This document shows, piece by piece, positions 1-10,433 of a DNA stretch of 64,000 bases. The notes under the pieces were generated by a model. It made no database searches and was not told the DNA's origin. It worked only from the letters and a program-made list of their open reading frames with translations. Where the stretch lies: contig JALGVT010000001.1 in NCBI GenBank assembly GCA_025774555.1, positions 1 through 64,000 of the forward strand, given 5' to 3'. This DNA comes from a candidate division LCP-89 bacterium. Lineage in GTDB: Bacteria > Electryoneota > B3-LCP. Each line of letters begins with the position of its first letter. Within the stretch, counting starts at the first letter, position 1. The translations under genes were made by a program, and so were the position numbers.

Positions 1-141
1 TGTCATTATCCCATAGGGATGCCTACGGCACGAACGAAGTGTGGTAATCTCTTAGTGCTTGTAAAATAGGAGATTGCCACGTCATCAGCCGGACGGCTGA
101 TTCCTCGCAATGACTCAATATTCCTTCTTTGGGACAGCCCC
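1..141. repeat. MITE-like element, right part (left end outside window)
   Basis: Core 'acgaacgaagtgtggtaatctcttagtgcttgtaa.ataggagattgccacgtca..ttcctcgcaatgactc' is shared with 10803-10927; ends in tttgggacagcccc, the same terminus as the other copies. Confidence 0.75.
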
Positions 142-198
142 ACCCTTTCAGCCTTTCCAAGAAAGGATAGATACTTCTTTAGCTAAGGTAAAAATATA

Positions 199-1092
199 AT
201 GAACTGGAGTTTCAAACACGACCTGTTATACATGTTCATCTGTCTCGGGCATCTGCCTGATCGCGACCTCAATAAGAAAGAGGCTGCTGTTATCATTTCG
301 CGGTCAAAGAAATGGCTCAGCGATATAGAAGATGCTGATTTCATACAGATCAAGGAGGAAGTCACCGCGAAGTACCTGGCGCTCTCAAGCTTTCAAGCCC
401 GATATGATCAATATCTTAAATCTGCATTCAATCTTAAAGCAGTATTTAACGGAAATGAGATAGAGTTGGTTCATGTCATGACTGACTTGATTCAAATTGC
501 AGATGCAGATCATGAAGTGCGGGAAGAGGAGGTCGCTCTCATAAAAGCGGCGGTTAAGGCGTGGTGGCTCGATATAGATCCACGATTAGAAGCAGAGAGT
601 GAGCTGTTAAACGGCGGAATAAAGACAGATAGTGATGCACACCTTAAGCTCCGCGAAGAAGAGGACTGGACCTATCATCATGATTTGCTTTACATGTTAA
701 TCTGTATGGGTCATCTACCTGATAAGGAGTTCTCCAATGAAGAAGTTTATTCGATAACAAGCATCTGGGATAGCAGGTTTCCGAAGATGTCTTCCGGGGA
801 ATTTCAGCAGATTCGCGCCCGGGTGATGAGAAAATACAATATGTTTGAAGTGGATAACGAGCGTCTTAACCATTTTCTCTTATGCGCTTTGAGAATAAAA
901 GAGAAGCATAAAAGAAAATCGAGAGCGCTTACCTCAATCCTGAAAGATCTGTTTAGTATTGTCAGAGCTGACCGTCATATTCTGCAAAATGAAATCACCT
1001 TGATCGAAGCGGCGGCGACGGTATGGGGATTAGGGATCGAGATCACTCATGATTCTAATAATAAAGTTAAGCTGGTAATACTTCAGGCTTAA
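199..1092 (+). CDS. hypothetical protein with internal duplication, possibly TerB-like
   Basis: Two internal repeats (HDLLYMFICLGHLPDRDLNKKEA / HDLLYMLICMGHLPDKEFSNEEV), each followed by an acidic helical segment. Confidence 0.6.
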   Translation: MNWSFKHDLLYMFICLGHLPDRDLNKKEAAVIISRSKKWLSDIEDADFIQIKEEVTAKYLALSSFQARYDQYLKSAFNLKAVFNGNEIELVHVMTDLIQIADADHEVREEEVALIKAAVKAWWLDIDPRLEAESELLNGGIKTDSDAHLKLREEEDWTYHHDLLYMLICMGHLPDKEFSNEEVYSITSIWDSRFPKMSSGEFQQIRARVMRKYNMFEVDNERLNHFLLCALRIKEKHKRKSRALTSILKDLFSIVRADRHILQNEITLIEAAATVWGLGIEITHDSNNKVKLVILQA

Positions 1093-1238
1093 ACGCCAGG
1101 GTATGTACCAATCCCTAACTCGTTGTGTATCACCGCGTTTCTCCCTGTCCAAAGAGCCCCCTAATTCCTGTTAAGATTCCTTGACTATTTTCTTTTCATA
1201 CCATAGATTTGTTAAAAACTAATAATTTGGAGGCTGTC

Positions 1239-2312
1239 ATGTCCACCATCAATAAAATTACCGAGCTCCTGGGAAGCGATGCTAATAATCTGCTGAATTT
1301 CAATGCGCCTAAAGTACCAAAAGATCAGATACATATCCCGGGACCAGACTGGATAGACCGAATTTTTGCAGGTTCCGACCGTTCTATCCCGGTGTTGAAA
1401 AGCCTCTCCTGGCTGTTTTCGCACGGCAGACTGGCGAAAAGCGGATACCTGTCGATCCTGCCGGTCGATCAGGGAATCGAACATTCCGGTGGAGCATCCT
1501 TTGCGCCCAATCCCATCTACTTCGATCCGGAAAACATCGTCAAACTGGCGATAGAAGCGGGCTGCAACGGCGTCGCTTCGACGCTGGGCGTATTGAGCAT
1601 CGTTTCCAGAAAGTACGCACACAAGATCCCTTTCATCGTCAAGATCAATCACAACGAACTGCTCTCCTATCCCAATACCCATGACCAGATACTCTTTGCC
1701 GACGTTGAACAGGCTTACGATCTGGGCGCGGTCGCGATTGGAGCGACGGTCTATTTTGGATCCGAAGAGAGCAATCGGCAGATCGAAGAGATCAGTGAAG
1801 CGTTCGCTTTAGCGCATGAACTGGGCATGGGGACAGTCCTCTGGTGTTACCTCCGCAATTCAGCTTTCAAAGTGGATGGCGTGGATTATCACACAGCCGC
1901 CGACTTGACCGGTCAGGCAAATCACTTAGGCGCGACCATCGGAGCTGATATTATCAAGCAGAAGCTGCCGGAACTTAACGGCGGTTACAAAGCCGTGAAC
2001 AAAGCGGGCGGCAGCTTTGGTAAATACCACGAAAAGATGTACAGTGACCTCTGCTCTGATCATCCTATAGACCTCTGCCGTTATCAGGTGCTCAATAACT
2101 ACATGGGGCGCATCGGTCTAATCAATTCCGGCGGGGCTTCCGGCGATAACGATCTGGCTGACGCAGTTAAAACCGCGGTTATCAACAAACGCGCTGGAGG
2201 CATGGGATTGATCAGCGGCAGGAAGGCTTTCCAGAAGCCGATGAAGGATGGCATTGCATTATTCCATGCAATACAGGACGTCTTCCTCTGTGAGGACGTT
2301 ACCGTGGCGTAG
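1239..2312 (+). CDS. fbaB: class I fructose-bisphosphate aldolase
   Basis: [46 protein letters not shown] motifs; GGAGG RBS before ATG 1239. Confidence 0.9.
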   Translation: MSTINKITELLGSDANNLLNFNAPKVPKDQIHIPGPDWIDRIFAGSDRSIPVLKSLSWLFSHGRLAKSGYLSILPVDQGIEHSGGASFAPNPIYFDPENIVKLAIEAGCNGVASTLGVLSIVSRKYAHKIPFIVKINHNELLSYPNTHDQILFADVEQAYDLGAVAIGATVYFGSEESNRQIEEISEAFALAHELGMGTVLWCYLRNSAFKVDGVDYHTAADLTGQANHLGATIGADIIKQKLPELNGGYKAVNKAGGSFGKYHEKMYSDLCSDHPIDLCRYQVLNNYMGRIGLINSGGASGDNDLADAVKTAVINKRAGGMGLISGRKAFQKPMKDGIALFHAIQDVFLCEDVTVA

Positions 2313-2333
2313 AAGCGGGTTTCCAAAATTGTA

Positions 2334-2467
2334 GGGGCTGTCCCAAAAGAGTCACTCTGAGTAAAACGAAGAGTTTTTAAAGAATCATAAAATAAAGATA
2401 AGTAAGAGATTCTTCGCTGCGCCTTCGGCTTGCTCAGAATGACATTAACCCTTTTGGGACAGTCCCT
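2334..2467. repeat. MITE-like element, GGGGCTGTCCCAAAAG termini, second core type
   Basis: ggggctgtcccaaaag ... cttttgggacagtccc inverted ends; core 'gtcactctgagtaaaacgaagag...gattcttcgc...gctcagaatgac' is itself palindromic. Confidence 0.75.
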
Positions 2468-2575
2468 TTTTATATCGTTGCAGGAATAACGCTTGCATTC
2501 GCAAAATATTTACCTTATATTACTAAAAATTCAATCGGATTTCAAATTTGACAAATAGAAAAAAGGAAGCCAATC

Positions 2576-3835
2576 ATGTCATTATCACCGGAAATCAGAG
2601 ATTTTTTACAGGAAGAAGCCTTAACACGTTTCCTGCGTTACGTAAAGGTACATACTATGTCCGATGAATCGAAGGCAGGAACAACGCCTTCGTCTGACCG
2701 CCAGTTCGATCTGCAGCGCATTCTCGAAGCAGAGTTGAATGAACTGGGGCTTAAAGACGTGGATCTGGATGAGCACTGTTATCTCTATGCCACTTTGCCC
2801 GCCAGCCCGGGCGCCGGCAGCACACCGATCGGTCTGGCTGCTCACGTCGATACTTCGGGCGCAGTATCAGGTGAAAACGTGAAACCGTTTTTCCGCGAGA
2901 ATTATGACGGATCACCGCTCTCATTTCCTGACGATCCCGAATTGAAAGTTACCCTGGAAGATTCACCAGAACTGAAGAACTTCATCGGCGACACAATTAT
3001 CAGCGCTTCCGGTCAGACGCTTCTGGGGGCTGACGATAAATCGGGAATCGCCGAGATCATAGCAGCTTTAGCAGCATTCAAGAAATTCCCGGAATTGAAG
3101 CATGGCGAAATCCGTATCTGTTTCACTCCCGACGAGGAGATCGGAATGGGCACGGCAAAGATCAACACCGATAAGCTGCCCAAGTTCTGCTACACCTTAG
3201 ACGGCGGCGAACCGGGTGAATTGGAAGCAGAATGCTTCGACGCCTGGGGCGCTGAAATAAAATTCAAGGGGATCAGCGTGCATCCCGGTTTTGCCAAGAA
3301 TAAGATGATCAATGCAGCGACTACAGCCGCCCGTTTCCTGGCAGCAATGCCCGATTATGAAACCCCGGAGCACACCGAACTGCGCGAAGGATTTTTCCAT
3401 GTTACCAGCATTTCCGGTTCAGAAGAAGAAGCCTTGATCAAAATGATCGTTCGGGACTTTGAAGTTCCTAAGAATCAGAAGCGGATGGATTATTTGACAA
3501 AATTAGTCGAATACTTTGAAGTACGCTACCCCGGTTTGAAAATCGACCTCGAATTCAAGCACCAGTACGAAAATATGTGGGTAGTGATGGAAAAATATCC
3601 CGAATCCGTCGAATTGGCGAGTAAAGCTATTGAGATGGCAGGGATAGAAGTTCATCAAAAAGCGATTCGCGGCGGCACCGACGGCTCGAAGCTCTCGCTT
3701 ATGGGACACCCGACCCCGAATATCTTTGCCGGCGGTATGCTCTTCCATTCCCGCAAGGAGTGGATTGCCAAATCGGCATTGCTAAACGCGGCAGAGACGG
3801 TTGTTCACTTAGCGGCTCTCTGGGCGGAGAAATAA
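2576..3835 (+). CDS. pepT: peptidase T (M20 tripeptidase)
   Basis: GLAAHVDTSGAVSGENVKP, TLLGADDKSGIAEI, FTPDEEIGMG, GGTDGSKLSLMGHPTPNIFAGG motifs. Confidence 0.93.
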   Translation: MSLSPEIRDFLQEEALTRFLRYVKVHTMSDESKAGTTPSSDRQFDLQRILEAELNELGLKDVDLDEHCYLYATLPASPGAGSTPIGLAAHVDTSGAVSGENVKPFFRENYDGSPLSFPDDPELKVTLEDSPELKNFIGDTIISASGQTLLGADDKSGIAEIIAALAAFKKFPELKHGEIRICFTPDEEIGMGTAKINTDKLPKFCYTLDGGEPGELEAECFDAWGAEIKFKGISVHPGFAKNKMINAATTAARFLAAMPDYETPEHTELREGFFHVTSISGSEEEALIKMIVRDFEVPKNQKRMDYLTKLVEYFEVRYPGLKIDLEFKHQYENMWVVMEKYPESVELASKAIEMAGIEVHQKAIRGGTDGSKLSLMGHPTPNIFAGGMLFHSRKEWIAKSALLNAAETVVHLAALWAEK

Positions 3836-3870
3836 GCCGGCTTAAAGTGAAACACAGAAGTTGAAAAGAG

Positions 3871-4015
3871 GGGGCTGTCCCAAAAGCCTATTTATTGTCA
3901 TTGAGAACGAAGTGGGGCAATCTTTAAGAGTATGTATAATATGAGATTGCCACGTCATCCGTCGGCTGACGGATTCCTCGCAATGACTTAAACGCTTTGT
4001 TTTGGGACAGTCCCT
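3871..4015. repeat. MITE-like element, GGGGCTGTCCCAAAAG termini, first core type
   Basis: Inverted terminal sequences plus 'tgtcattgagaacgaagtg..caatct...gagattgccacgtca..ttcctcgcaatgac' core. Confidence 0.8.
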
Positions 4016-4274
4016 TTTTTATTGGCACTGTGACTGGTTTCTGCTCAGCAAGAACGGTACTCCATGTAATCGGCTAAAACCGTATAAAACCGCGATATAG
4101 AATATTCTAGTAATTTCACGGACAGGCCACCTCACCGTCAATCACTCCCACTGCAATTTTACTTGACTATTGCCTCTAACCTATCTATATTAAAGAGGTC
4201 GATACTGCTATATCACAATCCTTGTATAATCAAGCACATAGATTTACAAAACCCCTATCTTAACCTCAGACCTC

Positions 4275-7200
4275 ATGAGCTTCGTACATCTCCATAATCA
4301 CTCAGATTTCTCGCTGTTAGACGGCAGCGCTAAGGTAAAAGACCTTATCAGTTCAGCCAAAGAGATGGGTATGGACGCCATCGCGCTCACCGATCACGGC
4401 AATCTCTTCGGCGCTATTGAATTTTACCAGCAGGCACGGAAAGCCAAAATCAAACCGATCATCGGCTGCGAACTGTACATGGCGCCCGGCAGATGTCAGG
4501 ATCGCAGCAGCTCCGCCGGAATGCGCGACACCTCTTATCATATCGTGCTTTTAGCCAAAAACGAGATTGGATACCGCAACCTGATAAAATTGAGTTCGCA
4601 CGGTTATCTCGACGGTTTTTATTACCGCCCAAGGATAGACTGGGAACTTCTGGAAAGACACCATGACGGATTGATCTGTTTAACAGCCTGCCTTAAAGGG
4701 CAGATACCACAACTGCTGATACAGGGTAGAGACGAAGAGGCATATCAGATTGCCAGCAGGCTGAAGGAGAACTTCGGTGATGACCTCTATTTCGAGATAC
4801 AGAATCACGGCATCAACGAAGAGGCAATCGCCAATAAGGCGCTGGTTGAACTCGGCAGACAGATGGACGTCAAGCTGGTCGTGACCAATGACATTCACTA
4901 CCTTAAGCAGGAACATGCTGAAGCTCACGACGCCCTGCTGTGTATCCAGACCGGTAAGACTCTGCAGGAAACTCAGCGGATGAAGTTCTCCGGCGCAGGT
5001 TACCATATGCGCACACCTCAGGAAATGGCGGCGCTTTTCAAGGATCTGCCGGAAGCGCTGAAAACGACCGAAGAGATAGCGGACAAATGTAACCTTAAGC
5101 TCGATTTCTCACGCCAGCTTTTCCCTGAATTCCCCGTGCCGCTTGAATTCCAGGATGCAGGCATCGATGGCTACTTTGCCAAACTTGCCGAGGAAGGATT
5201 CCGTTCGAGGTATGCTGAACCGACAGAAGAGGCGCGCACCAGGCTTGATCATGAGATAAAGATTATACAGGATCTCGGCTTTTCAGGTTATTTCCTGATT
5301 GTGAAAGACTTCATTGATTTTGCCCGTTCCAAGAAGATTCCGGTCGGTCCAGGTAGAGGTTCCGCCGCTGGCAGTCTGGCATCCTACTGCCTCGGGATCA
5401 CCAATATCGATCCCCTGCGTTATGATCTGTTGTTTGAGAGATTTCTGAATCCCGAACGAGTGTCTCCTCCAGATATCGACATTGACTTTTCTGATAACCG
5501 CCGCGCGGAAGTGATAGATTACGTCCGCGAGAAATACGGCTCTAATTCGGTTACACAGATTATTACCTTCGGCAAAATGCTGGCAAAGGCGGTGGTTCGC
5601 GACGTCGGCAGAGTATCGGGGATTCCTTATAGTGAAGTTGATCGTCTGGCTAAACTGATCCCGCCGACTCTCGGAATGACTCTCGAACGGGCGCTCGACG
5701 AAGCGCCGGAATTCCGTTCGCTGGTCGATTCCAACCCGGTTTATCAGAAGCTGATTGAGATCAGCAGGGTATTAGAAGGTGTGAACAGGAATGCTTCGAC
5801 TCACGCTGCGGGCGTGGTGATTGCTCCGGGTAAGCTGACCGATTACGTTCCGCTGTTCAGAGCCGCGGAAACCGGTGAAACGACCACTCAGTGGGATATG
5901 AAATGGCTGGACACGGTCGGATTGCTGAAGATGGATTTCTTAGGCTTAAGGACACTCACCGTCATCGAAAGCACGCTGGCGATGCTGCATGACAAAGGGA
6001 TCGACATTGACATCGATGCTGTACCGCTTGATGACGGCAAGACCTTCGAGCTGTTCGGTGATAAGGGGACGGTAGGCGTCTTCCAGTTTGAAAGCTCCGG
6101 CATGAAGGAGAACCTGGCGAAACTTCAGCCCGAAAGACTGGAAGACCTGATCGCTATGAATGCGCTCTACCGCCCCGGTCCTATGCAGATGATCGACAGC
6201 TATATTGCCAGGAAACACGGCAGGGAGAAGATAGCATACCTGCATCCGGCGTTGGAACCGATCCTCGAAGAGACTTACGGCATTATTGTCTATCAGGAGC
6301 AGGTCATACGGATCGCTTCCGATGTTGCAGGGTTTTCTTTGGGCAAGGCGGACATTCTGCGCCGGGCGATGGGTAAAAAGAAGATCAAGGAGATGCAGCG
6401 CCTGAAGGGCGAATTCCAGGAAGGCGCGGAGTCGAAAGGCATCGATGCAAAGATAGCCGGTGAAATCTATGACCTGATAGAGCGTTTCGCCTCTTACGGG
6501 TTCAATAAAAGCCACGCCGCAGGTTACGCGCTGCTCGCTTATCAGACCGCTTATCTGAAGGCTCATTATACTGCCGAGTTTATGGCAGCGTGTTTGACGT
6601 CGGAAATGGGAGAATCGGACCGCGTGGTGCTCTTGATCGACGAATGCCGCCGTCTGAAAATCAACATCCTGCCGCCGGACGTGAATAAAAGTGAAGCCAA
6701 ATTCATCGTGAAAGATGGAGCTATCCGCTTCGGATTAGCTGCCGTAAAGAACGTCGGCGTAGGCGCCGTCGAGCTGATGCTGGAAGCGAGGAACGAGTTC
6801 GGTGAATTCCGCACCATGTACGATATCACCGAGCGTGTGGAAAGTCAGAAGTTCAATCGAAAAGCGCTTGAAAGCCTGATTCACGCCGGCGCTTGCGACT
6901 GCCTTGAAGGACACCGAGCTCAGTTAAAAGCCGCGCTTGACGACGTGCTTCGTTATGGGCAGCAGATTCGTGATGAGAGGAACAGAGGTCAAGAATCCCT
7001 CTTCGGCGGCGGCGGTGGATCTGAAGCTGAAACGGTCGCCAGGCTCGGGCTGCCTCAAGTTGAGCCCTGGTCTGATTCTGAAAAGCAGATGTTTGAAAAG
7101 GAGGCTTTGGGCTTTTTTTTAACAACGCACCCATTGGAACCTTATCGGCTTGAAGTGGCGAATTTCTGCGATCTTCCCTTCAGTGAAATGGATCAGGTAG

Positions 7201-7751
7201 CCGACAACCGTCCCATACGGCTGGTCGGATACGTCAGCGAGATGCGCAAGCTGAACGATAAGAAGGGGCGGCTGATGGCATTCGTTACGCTGATGGATTA
7301 CAACGCGTCTATAGAAGTGATCTTCTTTGCGGACGCTTTGGAAAAGCTCGGTGAGATAGTCAGGAAGGATGCCGCGCTGCTCGTACAGGGAAGGACTTCA
7401 ACCAGAGAAAACGAGGCGGTCAAAGTGATCGCCGAGGAGGCTTTTGCGCTGGAAACGGCGCGAGCACGGCTGACGGAGGGTTTGGAAGTGGTGATCGACC
7501 GCGAGAAGAGCAGTCCGAATCTGGCGGAGAAGATCGAGCGGCTATGTATGCAGCATCCGGGCACGGTTCCGCTGTACATTCGTCTACATGGCAGTAATGG
7601 AGATCAGAAGCGCTATATTGCCGAGAACTTTCAGTTGAAAGTTGGGGATACCTTATTGGATAAATTGACTGAACTGGTGGGCGCTGGGAACGTCCGCTTA
7701 GTCGCCGGAGGATACAATGGCAGCGCAAGAAATGGGAACAAAAGAAAATAA
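4275..7751 (+). CDS. dnaE: DNA polymerase III alpha subunit
   Basis: PHP domain start FVHLHNHSDFSLLDGSAK; GPGRGSAAGSLASYCLGITNIDPLRY; PDIDIDFSDNRR; C-terminal OB region. Confidence 0.98.
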   Translation: MSFVHLHNHSDFSLLDGSAKVKDLISSAKEMGMDAIALTDHGNLFGAIEFYQQARKAKIKPIIGCELYMAPGRCQDRSSSAGMRDTSYHIVLLAKNEIGYRNLIKLSSHGYLDGFYYRPRIDWELLERHHDGLICLTACLKGQIPQLLIQGRDEEAYQIASRLKENFGDDLYFEIQNHGINEEAIANKALVELGRQMDVKLVVTNDIHYLKQEHAEAHDALLCIQTGKTLQETQRMKFSGAGYHMRTPQEMAALFKDLPEALKTTEEIADKCNLKLDFSRQLFPEFPVPLEFQDAGIDGYFAKLAEEGFRSRYAEPTEEARTRLDHEIKIIQDLGFSGYFLIVKDFIDFARSKKIPVGPGRGSAAGSLASYCLGITNIDPLRYDLLFERFLNPERVSPPDIDIDFSDNRRAEVIDYVREKYGSNSVTQIITFGKMLAKAVVRDVGRVSGIPYSEVDRLAKLIPPTLGMTLERALDEAPEFRSLVDSNPVYQKLIEISRVLEGVNRNASTHAAGVVIAPGKLTDYVPLFRAAETGETTTQWDMKWLDTVGLLKMDFLGLRTLTVIESTLAMLHDKGIDIDIDAVPLDDGKTFELFGDKGTVGVFQFESSGMKENLAKLQPERLEDLIAMNALYRPGPMQMIDSYIARKHGREKIAYLHPALEPILEETYGIIVYQEQVIRIASDVAGFSLGKADILRRAMGKKKIKEMQRLKGEFQEGAESKGIDAKIAGEIYDLIERFASYGFNKSHAAGYALLAYQTAYLKAHYTAEFMAACLTSEMGESDRVVLLIDECRRLKINILPPDVNKSEAKFIVKDGAIRFGLAAVKNVGVGAVELMLEARNEFGEFRTMYDITERVESQKFNRKALESLIHAGACDCLEGHRAQLKAALDDVLRYGQQIRDERNRGQESLFGGGGGSEAETVARLGLPQVEPWSDSEKQMFEKEALGFFLTTHPLEPYRLEVANFCDLPFSEMDQVADNRPIRLVGYVSEMRKLNDKKGRLMAFVTLMDYNASIEVIFFADALEKLGEIVRKDAALLVQGRTSTRENEAVKVIAEEAFALETARARLTEGLEVVIDREKSSPNLAEKIERLCMQHPGTVPLYIRLHGSNGDQKRYIAENFQLKVGDTLLDKLTELVGAGNVRLVAGGYNGSARNGNKRK

Positions 7752-7914
7752 AGAAACGGCAGACCTCATCTGCATGCACTGCGTTAAGGCGCGCTTTCCC
7801 GATCCCAAGGAACAGTGCTACAAGTTCGGGGGGTTGATCTGCACGGTAGATGACAGTAACGTTGAGAAATACCAGCAGTGCAAATTCCCGCCGGGGGTGG
7901 GGGAGATGAGGTGA
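7717..7914 (+). CDS. small Cys-rich hypothetical protein
   Basis: ATG preceded by ggagg, overlaps dnaE end by 35 nt; Cys at LICMHC, EQCYK, LICTV, QQCKF. Confidence 0.55.
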   Translation: MAAQEMGTKENKETADLICMHCVKARFPDPKEQCYKFGGLICTVDDSNVEKYQQCKFPPGVGEMR

Positions 7915-8100
7915 CTTCGTCACACTTTTCGCAAGATGCTACGCGATCTCGCGCTTTTACATAACCCTGTGTGGGCGTCAGGTCATAAGGACCCGACGCG
8001 ACGGGCAGAGGAGAAGAGAAAGAAACGGTACTTCATATAACACTGGATTGAAATCCAGTGCCCAGCCATTCGCGTCAAGTCGCTGAAGCGACTGGTGTAA
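7911..8100. repeat. cluster of short palindromes (REP-like)
   Basis: gtgac-ttc-gtcac; gcaagat..gatctcgc; gcgtcaggtc-ataa-ggacccgacgc; cactggat-tgaa-atccagtg; agtcgct-gaa-gcgact. Confidence 0.6.
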
Positions 8101-8248
8101 ATTATAAAGACATTTTTCATAGCTCACGAGTAATATGCTCTTATCACATTTTGTGTTCTTTAAGGTCTTGCGGCGAAGTGGTGTTACCTGATAGCAATGC
8201 TGAAAATTACTTTTATAAACCTCTATAATATTATTTTTCAAACTTCCC

Positions 8249-8854
8249 ATGCCAGCTCCAGACGAATTTATAACCATATCCAAGCCCGGCAGAGCTGAAT
8301 ACCGGGAGAGAGGAAGCCGCTTCTTCGGTTTCGCGCAGCCGGTCAGCAGTGATGCTGATGCAGAAAAGATGCGGGCTGACCTCAGGAAAGAGTATCATGA
8401 CGCTGCTCACCAGCCGTTCGCTTACAGGTTAGCCGGCGGAGAGGAGCGCTCGTCGGACGATGGTGAACCGCGCGGCACTTCGGGACCTTCCATCTTGGCG
8501 CAGATTCAGGCAGCCTCGCTTTTCAACGCGCAGGTGGTCATTGTCAGGTATTTCGGAGGAACGAAGCTGGGTAAGGGAGGGTTAGCTCGAGCATTCGGGG
8601 AATGCGCCAGAGAAGCGCTGTTAAACGCGGGAACGAAAACAGTGCTGAACAGAGGCTTCATTACGGTCAATTTATCGCCCGCCAACGCCAATACCGCCAA
8701 AGGCATCGCCAACCAATTTCAAGCTGAAATCAGTTCTATTTCATACGGGACAAATGCTCATATTCGTTTTGCCGTTCCGGTCAGCCGGATTGAAGATTGC
8801 AGGAAGGCGTTATTAGACCGCTTTGGACCGGAAATATTCGAAGGCGCTGATTAA
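8249..8854 (+). CDS. YigZ/IMPACT family protein
   Basis: SRFFGFAQPV, DGEPRGTSGPSIL, VVIVRYFGGTKLGKGGLARAF motifs. Confidence 0.93.
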   Translation: MPAPDEFITISKPGRAEYRERGSRFFGFAQPVSSDADAEKMRADLRKEYHDAAHQPFAYRLAGGEERSSDDGEPRGTSGPSILAQIQAASLFNAQVVIVRYFGGTKLGKGGLARAFGECAREALLNAGTKTVLNRGFITVNLSPANANTAKGIANQFQAEISSISYGTNAHIRFAVPVSRIEDCRKALLDRFGPEIFEGAD

Positions 8855-10075
8855 ATGGAATTCTGGCTGATCATAGTGTGTCTAATATTAAGTGGATTTT
8901 TCTCAGGAGCGGAAACTGTTTTTCTCTCCGTCAACCGCATCCGCCTCGAAGGATTCTTACATAAGCGCCGCGCCGGGGCGAAATCCGCTGTCTGGCTGAT
9001 GAAGAATCCCTCCCGTTTTATTCTGACTACTCTCGTCGGCACGAATTTAGCGAATATTGCTTTTGCGACCATTTTAACCGCTTATCTGGTGGCGCGCGGC
9101 GTGCCCTCTATGTGGATCACGCCCATCGGAACGCTGGTCATCCTGATTTTCGGAGAAGTGATTCCCAAATCATTGGGACGTGATCTTGCCGATTCAGCGT
9201 CGCTCTGGACGGCGCCGATTCTGCGGTTTTTCTTGGTTCTCTTTTATCCTCTGAATAAGATCGGTGACTGGGTCAGTAAATTCGCTATGAGTCTCTTCGG
9301 TTTTAATCAGTCTGAAGTTAAGACGTTTTTTACCAGGCATGATCTCGAAACGCTGATACGGGAAAGCGCCGAATACGGATCACTGAAGACACGCAGGAAG
9401 TCAGATATATCGAAAATCCTCGATTTCCGTTCACTGAACGCCCGCGACGTCATGACGCCGAGGACGGATATCATCGCGCTGGAATCTTCAGCGTCGCTGG
9501 AAGAACTGCGGCAGACGGCTCTTTCGAGCGGCTTTTCTAAAATCCCGATTTACAATGAAGATATCGATCACATTGTCGGTGTGGCGTTTGCGCGAGATCT
9601 TTTCGATGAACCGGAGGAACTATCCGATATTATCAGACCGATCAATTATTCGCCGGAACAGAGCAAAGCCTGGGAGATATTCAGAGAGCTGCGAGCGAAT
9701 CATCAGTCAATCACCATAATAGTCGATGAATGGGGCGGCACTGCCGGGATCATCACCGTTGAAGACCTAATCGAAGAGTTGACCGGAGAGATTGAAGACG
9801 AATACGATCACGCGCGGTTGACCGCGCAGTGGATGGAGGATGGACGGCTGCTGGTATCCGCCAGAATGGAAGTCGATGAAATCAACCGCCAGTTCGATCT
9901 GGATATTCCCGAAGGCGAATACGAGACCCTGGGCGGTTACCTGATTGATCTGCTGGGCAGGATTCCTTCAAAGGGCGAAATTATTAAACTGGACAAATAC
10001 CACTGCGAAATTTTGAAAGCGACGCGCACCCGAATCCGAATCGTAATTATCGAGAAGTTAGATGGAACTGAATAG
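8855..10075 (+). CDS. CNNM-domain / CBS-pair transporter-like protein (CorC/HlyC family)
   Basis: FFSGAETVFLSVNRIRL, FGEVIPKSLGR, MTPRTDIIAL, VDEWGGTAGIITVEDLIEELTGEI. Confidence 0.93.
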   Translation: MEFWLIIVCLILSGFFSGAETVFLSVNRIRLEGFLHKRRAGAKSAVWLMKNPSRFILTTLVGTNLANIAFATILTAYLVARGVPSMWITPIGTLVILIFGEVIPKSLGRDLADSASLWTAPILRFFLVLFYPLNKIGDWVSKFAMSLFGFNQSEVKTFFTRHDLETLIRESAEYGSLKTRRKSDISKILDFRSLNARDVMTPRTDIIALESSASLEELRQTALSSGFSKIPIYNEDIDHIVGVAFARDLFDEPEELSDIIRPINYSPEQSKAWEIFRELRANHQSITIIVDEWGGTAGIITVEDLIEELTGEIEDEYDHARLTAQWMEDGRLLVSARMEVDEINRQFDLDIPEGEYETLGGYLIDLLGRIPSKGEIIKLDKYHCEILKATRTRIRIVIIEKLDGTE

Positions 10076-10415
10076 GCGGAGAACTTATTTGTTTAAACTC
10101 ATGATTTTTGTCAAACGCTTAGGACCAGAGGCATTTATCTGGACAGCCGCGCTACTGTTTCTGGCTTTTACCTATCCGGACGGGGAGGAGCATTTCAGTT
10201 TTTGCGTTTTTAAGTTCCTGGGATTTGACCACTGCCCGGGGTGCGGACTCGGGCATTCGATTTCGTATCTGCTGCACGGCGAATTTGCCAGATCATTAGC
10301 AGCGCACTGGCTGGGCGGTTTTGCGCTTGTGGTGTTGGTTCTAAGAATTATCTCTCTCGTCAGAAATGCGTTATCGCGCACCTATCCAGAATCAATGAAA
10401 GAAACGATAAATTAA
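10062..10415 (+). CDS. DUF2752 membrane protein
   Basis: FKFLGFDHCPGCGLGHSISYLLHGEF. Confidence 0.8.
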   Translation: MELNRRRTYLFKLMIFVKRLGPEAFIWTAALLFLAFTYPDGEEHFSFCVFKFLGFDHCPGCGLGHSISYLLHGEFARSLAAHWLGGFALVVLVLRIISLVRNALSRTYPESMKETIN

Positions 10416-10433
10416 GGAAATAAAATTCAGGAG

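Noticed and set aside
5946-6566. 206-aa antisense ORF inside dnaE
   Set aside because: Opposite a well supported conserved gene; low-complexity mirror of codon bias; no RBS or family.
7420-7923. 167-aa antisense ORF at dnaE 3' end
   Set aside because: Antisense to dnaE and small Cys ORF; no recognisable domain.
7978-8283. 101-aa minus-strand ORF
   Set aside because: Consists largely of the palindrome cluster; no domain; overlaps start of yigZ-like gene.
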